The notes below the pieces were generated by a model that was not told the DNA's origin, did not search any database, and saw only the letters and a list, made by a program, of their open reading frames with translations. The position numbers were made by a program, and so were the translations under genes. This document shows, in pieces, positions 7,631-13,949 of a stretch of 29,291 nucleotides of DNA. Origin of the DNA: CAYTET01 sp964436975 (GTDB taxonomy: Bacteria; Bacillota_I; Bacilli_A; Erysipelotrichales; Erysipelotrichaceae); assembly GCA_964436975.1 (NCBI GenBank), contig CAYTET010000018.1, positions 1 through 29,291 of the forward strand, read 5' to 3'. Each line of letters opens with the position of its first letter. Position 1 is the stretch's first letter.

Positions 7631-8254
7631 ATGAATATTCAAGACAAAATACTATATTGCCGTAAGAAGGCCGGTCTGTCCCAGGATGGTCTGGCTGAGC
7701 AGATTGGTGTTTCCCGGCAGTCCATCAGCAAGTGGGAGACCGGTGAAGCGGCTCCGGAGATCAATAAGCTGGGCCTGTTGGCCAAGACTTTCGGCGTGAC
7801 TACGGACTGGCTGCTTTCCGATGCTGAACCGGAAAATAAGGATACCGCCGCTGAAAACAGAGCATCCGGATCAAGTCATACTGAAAGCCTGGCTAGTATG
7901 ATAAGCCGAATCGGCCGCCGGTTTGGCTGGCTGGCCGGTGTCTATACCGCCTTGGGCGGAATAGCCTTTGTTCTGGCCGGCTGGTTTGCCCGCTATTCAG
8001 TCCGCAAAATGGAGACCACTTCCAATCTGGGCTTTGATGCTGCCATTTTCGGCGGCAATGCCGGCTGGGTCGATGCCTACGGCAACCCGCTGGCGGATTC
8101 GGCTATCAAGCAGATTAATGCCGCCATCAGCAGCAATCCGGTTTATATTACCGGCACCGTCCTTATTGTTCTGGGTATTGTAGTCTTTGCGGCTGGCATT
8201 ATATTAGCCATCTATCTGAAGAAACGCTATCGCAATCCGGCCAAAGCAGCCTGA
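7631..8254 (+). CDS. Membrane-anchored Xre-family transcriptional regulator
   Basis: 207 residues, with AGGAGG about 9 bases before the ATG. Residues about 7-62 are a Cro/C1-type helix-turn-helix: LSQDGLAEQIGVSRQSISKWETG, then a NKLGLLAKTFGVTTDWLL tail, the common Gram-positive layout. A linker (about 68-95) leads to two hydrophobic helices (about 99-120 and 174-198), and the C-terminus is basic (KKRYRNPAKAA). The DNA-binding head is therefore likely tethered to the membrane. Such proteins are frequent in Bacillota and usually act as local repressors. The partner is unknown; the divergent hypothetical gene is the obvious candidate target. HTH and membrane segments are seen; role is inferred. 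Confidence 0.85.
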   Translation: MNIQDKILYCRKKAGLSQDGLAEQIGVSRQSISKWETGEAAPEINKLGLLAKTFGVTTDWLLSDAEPENKDTAAENRASGSSHTESLASMISRIGRRFGWLAGVYTALGGIAFVLAGWFARYSVRKMETTSNLGFDAAIFGGNAGWVDAYGNPLADSAIKQINAAISSNPVYITGTVLIVLGIVVFAAGIILAIYLKKRYRNPAKAA

Positions 8255-8261
8255 CGCTTCT

Positions 8262-8310
8262 CTCCCCTTTACAAAGTTATTGCTGACTCCCTGGCGCAGT
8301 TAAAGGGGAG
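8262..8310 (+). terminator. Possible terminator after the Xre regulator
   Basis: Arms CTCCCCTTTA (8262-8271) and TAAAGGGGAG (8301-8310) with a 29-base loop, followed by CTTTACTT. The pairing is exact but the loop is long and the T tract poor. Confidence 0.45.
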
Positions 8311-8328
8311 CTTTACTTCAAACATAAC

Positions 8329-8387
8329 AAAAGCCCCGGGTATTGGCGGCGGTCCCAACGGACAGCCGGAATGATCCTGAGGCTTTT
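8329..8387 (-). terminator. Possible terminator after the AIM24-family gene
   Basis: AAAAGCC (8329-8335) pairs with GGCTTTT (8381-8387) around an internally structured loop, and both ends carry A/T runs, so it could act on either strand. It lies between the convergent ends of the Xre and AIM24 genes. Confidence 0.45.
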
Positions 8388-8411
8388 CTGTATTAATCGT
8401 TATAAAGAAAA

Positions 8412-9212
8412 TTAATTATGGGTTGTCGCGATCAAAGAGCCGGTTGAAGCCGTTGTCGGGCTCAGCCAGACCTTGCCGGTGCCGCGGTAGACATTAACAA
8501 GGCCTTCATTGTTTACCATTGAGCCCACCAGCGTCTTGGATGATCTTTCCACCGTGAATTCCAGTGAACCGCTCCAGCAGATGGCATAGCTGCCGTCCAC
8601 CTTCAGAACATCATCCGTCAGATTAATTTCAATGACTTCCTTAGCCGGAATATTGCTTTCCAGAGCCACCGCGCCGTTGCCTCTCAGACAAAGGTTAAAC
8701 AGGCCTTCTTTGCCCAGAGCGGCTGAAGACAGATTGGATCGGGCCACCACCTTCTGTTCAATGCGGGAATCACAGGCTAAAAACATGCCGTCTTCAACAA
8801 CCAGGCCTTTCGGCCCCCAGCTGGCGGCCTGCTGCAGAATAATGTATTTGAAAGTCGGCTCTAAAACCAGCAGACCGTTGCCGGCATATTCCGGCTTAAT
8901 GGCGCTCTCTTTAGTCACGGTGCTTTTAACAATCTTGCCCAGCATGTCACCGACACCCTTGATGCCGGTCGTTGAATAAACATTGCCGGCCATCCACTGC
9001 ATGGCGCCGGCCTGAACCGTTGCCGCATGGCCGCCATCAATTTTGATAACCACATGGCGTTTCCTGACTCCCATCAGGCCCATGTAATACTGGTCCACTG
9101 CATTGCCCGGAGCGACGCTGGGGTCCTTTTCATACTCCAGCACGCTGAAGTTATCCAGCGTATCAACTATTTTCCGCTGCTCATTTTCCAAGCCTTTTAT
9201 TTCAATTGCCAT
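8412..9212 (-). CDS. AIM24 family protein
   Basis: 266 residues, with AAGGAG 5 bases before the ATG. The repeated short beta segments and glycine-rich turns (AGAMQWMAGNVYSTTG, FLACDSRIEQKVVA, GLFNLCLRGNGAVALES, GTGKVWLSPTTASTG) match the AIM24/TIGR00266 family, a TRAP-like beta fold widespread in bacteria and fungi. Its biochemical role in bacteria is not established; yeast AIM24 affects mitochondrial architecture. No signal peptide or membrane helix is visible. It is apparently transcribed alone: a TATAGA element lies in the 69-base gap behind the TetR gene, and hairpins follow it. Family assignment is fairly firm; function cannot be stated. Confidence 0.85.
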   Translation of the reverse strand: MAIEIKGLENEQRKIVDTLDNFSVLEYEKDPSVAPGNAVDQYYMGLMGVRKRHVVIKIDGGHAATVQAGAMQWMAGNVYSTTGIKGVGDMLGKIVKSTVTKESAIKPEYAGNGLLVLEPTFKYIILQQAASWGPKGLVVEDGMFLACDSRIEQKVVARSNLSSAALGKEGLFNLCLRGNGAVALESNIPAKEVIEINLTDDVLKVDGSYAICWSGSLEFTVERSSKTLVGSMVNNEGLVNVYRGTGKVWLSPTTASTGSLIATTHN

Positions 9213-9281
9213 ACCGGCTCCTTTTCCCGCTGTCTGGCGGGTCTCTTCAATTACTCTATAGACATTACAGCGATGTTTTCC

Positions 9282-9833
9282 TTATCGTCCAGCCGCAAAC
9301 TGCAGGGTGCGGCGGGCATTGGCCACCAGGGCCGTAGCGGCCTTTAGGGCCTGCTGGCGGTCTGAATGGTAATACTTGATCAGGATGAAGTTGACGCCGT
9401 ATAGAGTGCTTTCCAGCATAATATCGTTATAGCGCTGCTTTTCCAGCCGGTTAAGCTGGTATATCCTGGTCATCATCATTTCCGTAAGATAGCGGAAGAT
9501 GGGCCGGGCCTCGGTAGCAGACAGCAGAGCAACCGCTAATTTGCGCTGCTGGCCGCGGCTGGCTATATACTGCTCCATAAAGCTGGCCGGATTATCAAAG
9601 AAGGCATTGTAGTCTGTTATTCCGCCGGTGATGCTCTCCGCCAGTTTATGCAGCTGGTCATCAAACAGGGCATACAGGTCGGGATAATGCAGATAAAAGG
9701 TCCCTTTGTTAATGCCGGCATCGGCCACCAGTTCGGTGACCGTTATCTGTTCCAGTTTCTTTTCGGTCAGCAGTTTTATAAAGGTTGTTTCCAGTTTCTG
9801 CTCCGTCTTTATTATTCTCTTATCAGTAGCCAT
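9282..9833 (-). CDS. TetR/AcrR family transcriptional regulator
   Basis: 183 residues from the ATG at 9833 (MATDKRIIKTEQ), chosen because the longer frame would run into the preceding gene. Residues about 8-55 form the TetR DNA-binding domain: TFIKLLTEKKLEQITVTELV, then ADAGINKGTFYLHYPDLYAL, with the diagnostic G-TFY-HY/F motif. The rest is a helical ligand/dimer domain of the type seen in Bacillota TetR proteins with a C-terminal YYHS-like patch. The ATG lies 13 bases after the stop of the flavoprotein gene, so the two form an operon and may be translationally coupled. A regulator behind a redox enzyme usually represses its own operon in response to a small molecule; that is inferred. Confidence 0.85.
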   Translation of the reverse strand: MATDKRIIKTEQKLETTFIKLLTEKKLEQITVTELVADAGINKGTFYLHYPDLYALFDDQLHKLAESITGGITDYNAFFDNPASFMEQYIASRGQQRKLAVALLSATEARPIFRYLTEMMMTRIYQLNRLEKQRYNDIMLESTLYGVNFILIKYYHSDRQQALKAATALVANARRTLQFAAGR

Positions 9834-9846
9834 AAGTCGGCCTGCT

Positions 9847-10467
9847 TCAGCGGATAAAGTTGGTATGAACCGGTTCTTCGGCTTCAGGAAGCGGCACCCC
9901 GGCTTTTTCACCGGCCTGCTTGCACTTCAAAAACCAGGCCATGTTGCGGCCTAAGGTCCGCATAACCTGCATCCCCTCCAGATCCTGGACGACCTGATCG
10001 GGATGATTGCCGAAAACCATATTCCAGTAACGGGAAGTTATAATTGGCATCTGGCAGATAGCCGGATACTTCTGTAGCTGCTCTAATGCCGCCGTTGTGC
10101 CGGCCCGCCGGGCCGAAACAACACAGGCCGCCGGCTTCAGATAGAAAACCTGCGAACCGGAATAGAAAGCCCGGTCCATAAAGCTGGTCATGGCACCGCC
10201 GGCCGCGGCATAATGAACCGGACTGCCAAAGACGAAGCCATCGGCGGAAGCCGCTTTTTCCTTGAATTCGTTGACACTGTCATTGAAGACACAGCGGCCG
10301 GTTTTGCGGCAGTTCTGACAGCCAATACAGCCGGCCAGCGGCTTATTGCCTATCCAGAATATTTCAGTCTCGATGCCATTCTCATTCAGCGTCTTGGCAA
10401 CTTCATTTAAAGCTGTATAGGTACAGCCCTGCTGATGCGGACTGCCATTTACCAGCAACACTTTCAT
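9847..10467 (-). CDS. Iron-sulfur flavoprotein / NAD(P)H-dependent FMN reductase family
   Basis: 206 residues, with AAAGGAG before the ATG. The N-terminus MKVLLVNGSPHQQGCT is the FMN phosphate-binding loop of the flavodoxin-like NADPH-dependent FMN reductase family. A compact cysteine cluster, GCIGCQNCRKTGRCVF (C-x2-C-x2-C-x5-C, about residues 47-58), matches the [4Fe-4S] site of iron-sulfur flavoproteins. FGSPVHYAAAGGAMTSFMDR is the second flavin-contact stretch. The likely role is cytoplasmic electron transfer or reduction of quinone, nitro or azo compounds; the true substrate is not visible. A TATAAT box at 10516-10521 lies about 50 bases upstream. It is the first gene of an operon with a TetR regulator. 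Confidence 0.88.
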   Translation of the reverse strand: MKVLLVNGSPHQQGCTYTALNEVAKTLNENGIETEIFWIGNKPLAGCIGCQNCRKTGRCVFNDSVNEFKEKAASADGFVFGSPVHYAAAGGAMTSFMDRAFYSGSQVFYLKPAACVVSARRAGTTAALEQLQKYPAICQMPIITSRYWNMVFGNHPDQVVQDLEGMQVMRTLGRNMAWFLKCKQAGEKAGVPLPEAEEPVHTNFIR

Positions 10468-10515
10468 AGCGGGTCTCCTTTGCGGCCTTTAGACAGCCGC
10501 TTTATATTCTTATAT

Positions 10516-10521
10516 ATTATA
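10516..10521 (-). promoter_or_regulatory. Candidate -10 for the flavoprotein-TetR operon
   Basis: Minus strand TATAAT within an AT-rich patch, about 50 bases before the ATG at 10467. No clear -35 was seen, which would fit activator- or repressor-dependent expression. Confidence 0.45.
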
Positions 10522-10593
10522 AACCAGAAATACGGATTATCTTTAGTTGTTAGTTTTCGGCCGCCGCGCTGACCCACACCCTCTGTAATCACA

Positions 10594-10628
10594 AAATCCA
10601 GAACCGGCAGCAGGCTGATTCTGGATTT
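10594..10628. terminator. Terminator after the lipoprotein operon
   Basis: Perfect 10-bp arms AAATCCAGAA (10594-10603) and TTCTGGATTT (10619-10628). The minus strand continues with TT, and the plus strand with GTCTTTTCTTTTTC. It ends the minus-strand operon from 12903 and might work both ways. Confidence 0.7.
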
Positions 10629-10693
10629 GTCTTTTCTTTTTCTGAACTGTCGCTGCCAATTTCAGCCAGCGGCCGATTCTTTAGATGAAACTG

Positions 10694-11191
10694 TTATTCT
10701 GAAACGGGATATACCTGACCAGCCAGCTTTATGAAGTAATCATACAGCACACTCTGACTGTCGCCGGCTGACCCGGTTGTCAGAACGGTTCCGTCACTGT
10801 AAGTCAGGGCCAGACGGTATACCGGCTTGTCCGCAGCCCCGCTGGAATTGGAAGATACCGGATGACGGCTGACATAATCAGCTATTTCATTATCCGTGAT
10901 GATCTTGTCCAGTTCGTTCCACTGCTCGGCAGTGGCCGGCTGGTTTTCGAAACTGATCTCGTCATCATTCTGCCAGTAGGATGCCGTCAGCAGATACTGC
11001 CCGTTTTGGCAAACCAGACTGAAGGTATAATTAACCGTCCGGTCCATGGTTGCCATGGAAACCGCCACGGCCGTCAGTTCACCGCCGTCAGCCGGCTTTT
11101 TGGACTGACAGCCCGTCAGGGAAAACAGACCCATTATCACCGCACCTCCCGCCAGCAGAACCTTTAAGGCTTGTTTTATGTTTGAAGACAT
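10694..11191 (-). CDS. Putative lipoprotein, hypothetical
   Basis: 165 residues from the ATG at 11191; a GTG one codon earlier is an alternative. The N-terminus has a basic start, a hydrophobic core and the lipobox LTGC, so it should be exported and lipid-anchored. The mature part (TVNYTFSLVCQNGQYLLTASYWQND, later KPVYRLALTYSDGTVLTTGS) looks like a small beta-rich domain of unknown function. It starts about 10 bases after the zinc-ribbon gene and is the last of a four-gene operon ending at 10594-10628. No strong Shine-Dalgarno precedes it, so translation may be coupled to the gene upstream. Signal peptide certain; function unknown. Confidence 0.75.
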   Translation of the reverse strand: MSSNIKQALKVLLAGGAVIMGLFSLTGCQSKKPADGGELTAVAVSMATMDRTVNYTFSLVCQNGQYLLTASYWQNDDEISFENQPATAEQWNELDKIITDNEIADYVSRHPVSSNSSGAADKPVYRLALTYSDGTVLTTGSAGDSQSVLYDYFIKLAGQVYPVSE

Positions 11192-11200
11192 CACAGCGGC

Positions 11201-11989
11201 TTATTTGCGGGCCGCTCCGCAGCCCGAACAGAACTTGCCGGTATTCTCCTGACCGCATTCCGAGCAGTACCACTTCTCGGTATCCGCTTTGGGAGCACCG
11301 CAGCCGGAGCAGAACTTACCGGTGTTTACCGTATTGCACTTGCTGCAGGTCCAGCTGTCATCATCTTTCTTGGCACTGGTCAGTTTTGCGCTGGCGGTCT
11401 TGGTGCCTGTCAGCATTTCCTTCAGTTCATAAGCCTGCTTTTCAAAATAGCGGTAGGAATCGGAATACTTGCTTTCAGGATACTCGTCGTTAAGCTCTAA
11501 AGAGATCTCATCAATGTAGGGATGGTTGAGCTGCAGGGTGATGTTGAAATGATATTCGACATCATAGCGGCGCGGCGTATAGCTGATATTTTTGCCTTCG
11601 GCATCCTTCTGGTAGATTTCATTCTTTCTTTCCCGGATATCAACATCACAGACTTTGACATCGTCAAAACTGATAATATCGGGGTTTTCATTCTGCCAGT
11701 TGGTGCTGTAGGTGACGATAAACTGACGGTCATCTTCATCAACATAGATCTTGGGCCGGCAGCCCATCTCGGCCGTGGGCTTAAATCCCGGCACTTTCTT
11801 TTCGTTTTCCTGGCGGTAAGCTAACTGTTCTTTAATGGAAGCGATAGTTGTATGGCGGCGGTCATCAAACCACGGCGACAGCTTGCTGGCGCAGTCTTTG
11901 CACATGTTGCCGTCTTCCAGCTTGCGGTTGCCCAGAAATTTAATCTCGTTGCCGCAGATATCACAGTACTTCTTGTCAAATAGTCCCAT
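11201..11989 (-). CDS. Zinc-ribbon protein with N-terminal DUF4428-like domain
   Basis: 262 residues from the ATG at 11989, preceded by AGAGG; an upstream in-frame extension to 12082 overlaps the previous gene and is rejected. Residues about 8-50 hold a zinc finger, CDICG followed by MCKDC, then LSPWFDDRRHTT, as in DUF4428. The middle is a beta-rich domain with many acidic residues. The C-terminus carries two near-identical zinc ribbons: CSKC then FCSGCGAP, and CSECG then FCSGCGAA, both with NTGKFCSGCGA. No membrane helix is seen, so it is probably cytoplasmic, perhaps binding nucleic acid or protein. It lies between a DUF-type gene and a lipoprotein gene. Confidence 0.8.
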   Translation of the reverse strand: MGLFDKKYCDICGNEIKFLGNRKLEDGNMCKDCASKLSPWFDDRRHTTIASIKEQLAYRQENEKKVPGFKPTAEMGCRPKIYVDEDDRQFIVTYSTNWQNENPDIISFDDVKVCDVDIRERKNEIYQKDAEGKNISYTPRRYDVEYHFNITLQLNHPYIDEISLELNDEYPESKYSDSYRYFEKQAYELKEMLTGTKTASAKLTSAKKDDDSWTCSKCNTVNTGKFCSGCGAPKADTEKWYCSECGQENTGKFCSGCGAARK

Positions 11990-12009
11990 CTTTTTTCCTC
12001 TTTCTATTT

Positions 12010-12492
12010 CTAAGCCCAGGCATTCTGAGATGCCGGGATCCTGATTCCTGAAACAATGCTTGAATACTCCCAGATAAACCATTCATCGCCTTTGCTTCTG
12101 ACTTTAACCGGGCGGATCGAGTCAGCACCGCCGGAGCGGACAAACAGCCGCTGGTAGCCCTTCTCATTCTGCGGATTGGGATCATCCAGAACCTCAATTG
12201 TCAGACTGGTTGGCTGATAGTCGTTTTCCGGAGTGGCACCTTCAAAGTAGGACAGCGGCAGATAGGCCTTGTCATCCAGCCGGTCATGCATAAAGCTGAT
12301 ATTGTAGTTGTTCATGGGCTCCGGTCCCTTTAAGATGTTCAGGGCCGCAATGCTGGCTTCGGCATCCTGGGTAAACATCTGCAGGGCAACCGGCAGCAGG
12401 GCGACCGTCCGGTACGGATCAGTCAGATCATCGTTGACTAAAGCCTTGAATTCTTCAATCGTTGCGGGAATCTTTTCAAATGTAAATTTCAT
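12010..12492 (-). CDS. Conserved hypothetical protein (possibly DUF6935)
   Basis: 160 residues, with AAAGGAGC before the ATG. No signal peptide or membrane helix. The N-terminal part is helical (IPATIEEFKALVNDDL, YRTVALLPVALQMFTQD). The C-terminal part looks beta-rich and ends with WEYSSIVSGIRIP. I recall similar proteins beside DUF4428 zinc-ribbon proteins under the name DUF6935, but cannot confirm it. It sits 21 bases after the pseudo-receiver gene and 20 bases before the zinc-ribbon start, clearly the same operon. Function unknown. Confidence 0.7.
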   Translation of the reverse strand: MKFTFEKIPATIEEFKALVNDDLTDPYRTVALLPVALQMFTQDAEASIAALNILKGPEPMNNYNISFMHDRLDDKAYLPLSYFEGATPENDYQPTSLTIEVLDDPNPQNEKGYQRLFVRSGGADSIRPVKVRSKGDEWFIWEYSSIVSGIRIPASQNAWA

Positions 12493-12513
12493 CTTTTTGC
12501 TCCTTTTCTTTTT

Positions 12514-12903
12514 TTATAATGTTTTCAGCTTGGCAATCATATAATTCAAGCTGGCATCATAATACATAAAATCATCAGCCACATGCTGGCCTACCATCCG
12601 CAAAGTCAGAGCGCAGGCGGCAGCGATGTTTTCCGGTGTCAGCAGCAGAATTTTGGCGGCTGGCACTTCCTTTTTCAGCCCGGTGATTATCTGCTCCCAT
12701 TTGACCAGATCCGGCTGACAGCTTTCCGGTATTTCCAGAACGATGATATCCGGCTTAAGAATTGCGGCGGTCTGAACAAAACAGCCGTCATTATATTCGG
12801 CGGTCAGCTGATAGCCGGTTTCATCCCTCAACTCTTTAATCAGGGCATCAGCCAGCATTTTGCGGTGCATCAGCAGCATAATCTTTTTCAAGCAGGCATC
12901 CAT
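12514..12903 (-). CDS. Stand-alone degenerate receiver (pseudo-receiver) domain protein
   Basis: 129 residues, and nothing but a receiver-like alpha/beta domain. KKIMLLMHRKMLADALIKEL fits beta1-alpha1, LKPDIIVLEIPES fits beta3, AAKILLLTPEN fits beta4, and DDFMYYDASLNYMIAKL fits beta5-alpha5. The acidic pair expected after beta1 is absent (MHRK instead of DD). The phosphoacceptor Asp is replaced by Glu57, and the beta5 Lys is missing. It therefore cannot be phosphorylated in the usual way; Glu may mimic the phosphorylated state. No output domain is fused. It heads a four-gene operon just beyond the terminator of the LuxR-type response regulator, so a link to that two-component system is plausible but inferred. 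Confidence 0.7.
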   Translation of the reverse strand: MDACLKKIMLLMHRKMLADALIKELRDETGYQLTAEYNDGCFVQTAAILKPDIIVLEIPESCQPDLVKWEQIITGLKKEVPAAKILLLTPENIAAACALTLRMVGQHVADDFMYYDASLNYMIAKLKTL

Positions 12904-13008
12904 CCTTTTATCTTGTTTCTACTTAATTTACACCTAGATAATACCGTACTTGGCGCTATGTTGCCCTATCCCTGACGGGTAGTTGATGCCCACGGGCTAA
13001 AACAAAAA

Positions 13009-13037
13009 GCAGCCGGTTTAACACATCAGCCGGCTGC
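13009..13037 (-). terminator. Rho-independent terminator after the LuxR response regulator
   Basis: GCAGCCGG (13009-13016) and CCGGCTGC (13030-13037) form a GC-rich stem with a 13-base loop, and on the minus strand TTTTTGTTTT follows. It separates the response regulator from the pseudo-receiver operon. Confidence 0.88.
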
Positions 13038-13065
13038 CTGTTACCTGCATGTATTTCGGCTCAGC

Positions 13066-13683
13066 TTAAAACAGCGGGTTGATCCAGCCGTTGGAGATCA
13101 TATAGAAAGCCAGATCAACCGAGTTTTCAAAGCCGGTCTTGGCCAGCATATTGGCTTTATGGTATTTGACCGTGTTTTCACTGATAAACAGTTCATCACC
13201 GATTTCCTTGTTAGTCATATGCTTGCACATCAGCCGCAGTATCTCCATCTCCCGGGCTGTTAAGGGAGCTTCGCCCGCCGGCATCGGCACTATCTTGGGC
13301 TCTGGGAAATAATGACCGCCGCTGATAACATCTTTGGCAACCTGGGTAAAAAATGACAGGCTGCGGCTCTTATAGACAAAGCCGTCCGCTCCGGCCTGCC
13401 GGGCCCGGGGAATATAGGAAATCTCATCAAAGGCTGTCATAACGATGACCTTTATATCCGGTCTTTCCTTTTTTATCTGGGCGGTGGCCTGCAGACCGGA
13501 AGCATTGCCGGCCGTGCAGACATCCATTAAAACCAGATCCGGATTAAGCTTGTCACAGTATAAAAGCGCATTATCGGCATTGTCCAGCTGGCCGACCACT
13601 TCAAAATCAGCCGTTTCACTTAAGGCCTTCTGCAGCGCCTCGCGCATGGATTCATGATCATCAACAATGAGTACTTTGCTCAT
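13066..13683 (-). CDS. LuxR/NarL-family response regulator
   Basis: 205 residues, with GAGGAA upstream. The receiver domain (about 3-120) has acidic residues D8/D9, phosphoacceptor D54 (LVLMDV), the beta4 Thr (VIVMTAFDE) and the beta5 Lys (FVYKSRS), so it appears fully functional. The C-terminal LuxR-type helix-turn-helix (about 140-198) reads LTAREMEILRLMCKHMTNKE, then IGDELFISENTVKYHKANML. It is divergent from the sensor genes starting at 13950, across a 266-base gap with repeated motifs it could bind. The cognate kinase is most likely the HisKA_3-type protein at 16367. The gene is monocistronic with its own terminator. TATAAT at 13704-13709 is a plausible -10. Confidence 0.93.
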   Translation of the reverse strand: MSKVLIVDDHESMREALQKALSETADFEVVGQLDNADNALLYCDKLNPDLVLMDVCTAGNASGLQATAQIKKERPDIKVIVMTAFDEISYIPRARQAGADGFVYKSRSLSFFTQVAKDVISGGHYFPEPKIVPMPAGEAPLTAREMEILRLMCKHMTNKEIGDELFISENTVKYHKANMLAKTGFENSVDLAFYMISNGWINPLF

Positions 13684-13703
13684 GGGCCCGTTCCTCTGTC
13701 TTC

Positions 13704-13709
13704 ATTATA
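13704..13709 (-). promoter_or_regulatory. Candidate -10 for the response regulator gene
   Basis: Minus strand TATAAT about 20 bases before the ATG at 13683. No good -35 is seen. Confidence 0.45.
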
Positions 13710-13783
13710 AACGATTCCGTCCCCTGTTTTAATAGCAATGACAGAAGTCAGAGGCCCTCACCCTTTGCCAGATTTCCTTATTT

Positions 13784-13843
13784 AATGTAAGTAAATATGG
13801 CTTTGTACTTACATTACTTTAATTTTTTTATTTTATGTAAGTA
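13784..13843. promoter_or_regulatory. Operator-like cluster of three ATGTAAGTA motifs
   Basis: AATGTAAGTA (13784-13793) faces its exact complement TACTTACATT (13806-13815) across 12 bases. A third copy, ATGTAAGTA, lies at 13835-13843 in the first orientation. Centres of the first two are 21 bp apart, and first to third 50 bp, near whole helical turns. Lying between divergent signalling genes, they are good candidates for binding the LuxR-type regulator. Confidence 0.6.
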
Positions 13844-13897
13844 CGCACCCGAACTGACGGAACAGAAAATGACTTCATTTTATGCCATGTTACTATT

Positions 13898-13943
13898 TTG
13901 ACAGCAGTGCTGATTTATCAGGTATGCCTGTTTATGATATGAT
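13898..13943 (+). promoter_or_regulatory. Candidate promoter of the sensor operon
   Basis: A consensus -35 (TTGACA, 13898-13903) is followed by TATGCC at a 19-base spacing. A better -10 (TATGAT, 13938-13943) sits only 6 bases before the ATG at 13950. No Shine-Dalgarno is visible, so start assignment and promoter are uncertain. Confidence 0.4.
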
Positions 13944-13949
13944 GCTTTT

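Noticed and set aside
9834..9911. Extended TetR start at 9911
   Set aside because: It would overlap the flavoprotein gene end by about 65 bases and adds residues unlike TetR N-termini; the ATG at 9833 fits the family.
11990..12082. Extended start of the zinc-ribbon protein at 12082
   Set aside because: It overlaps the previous gene and lacks a ribosome site, while the ATG at 11989 has one.
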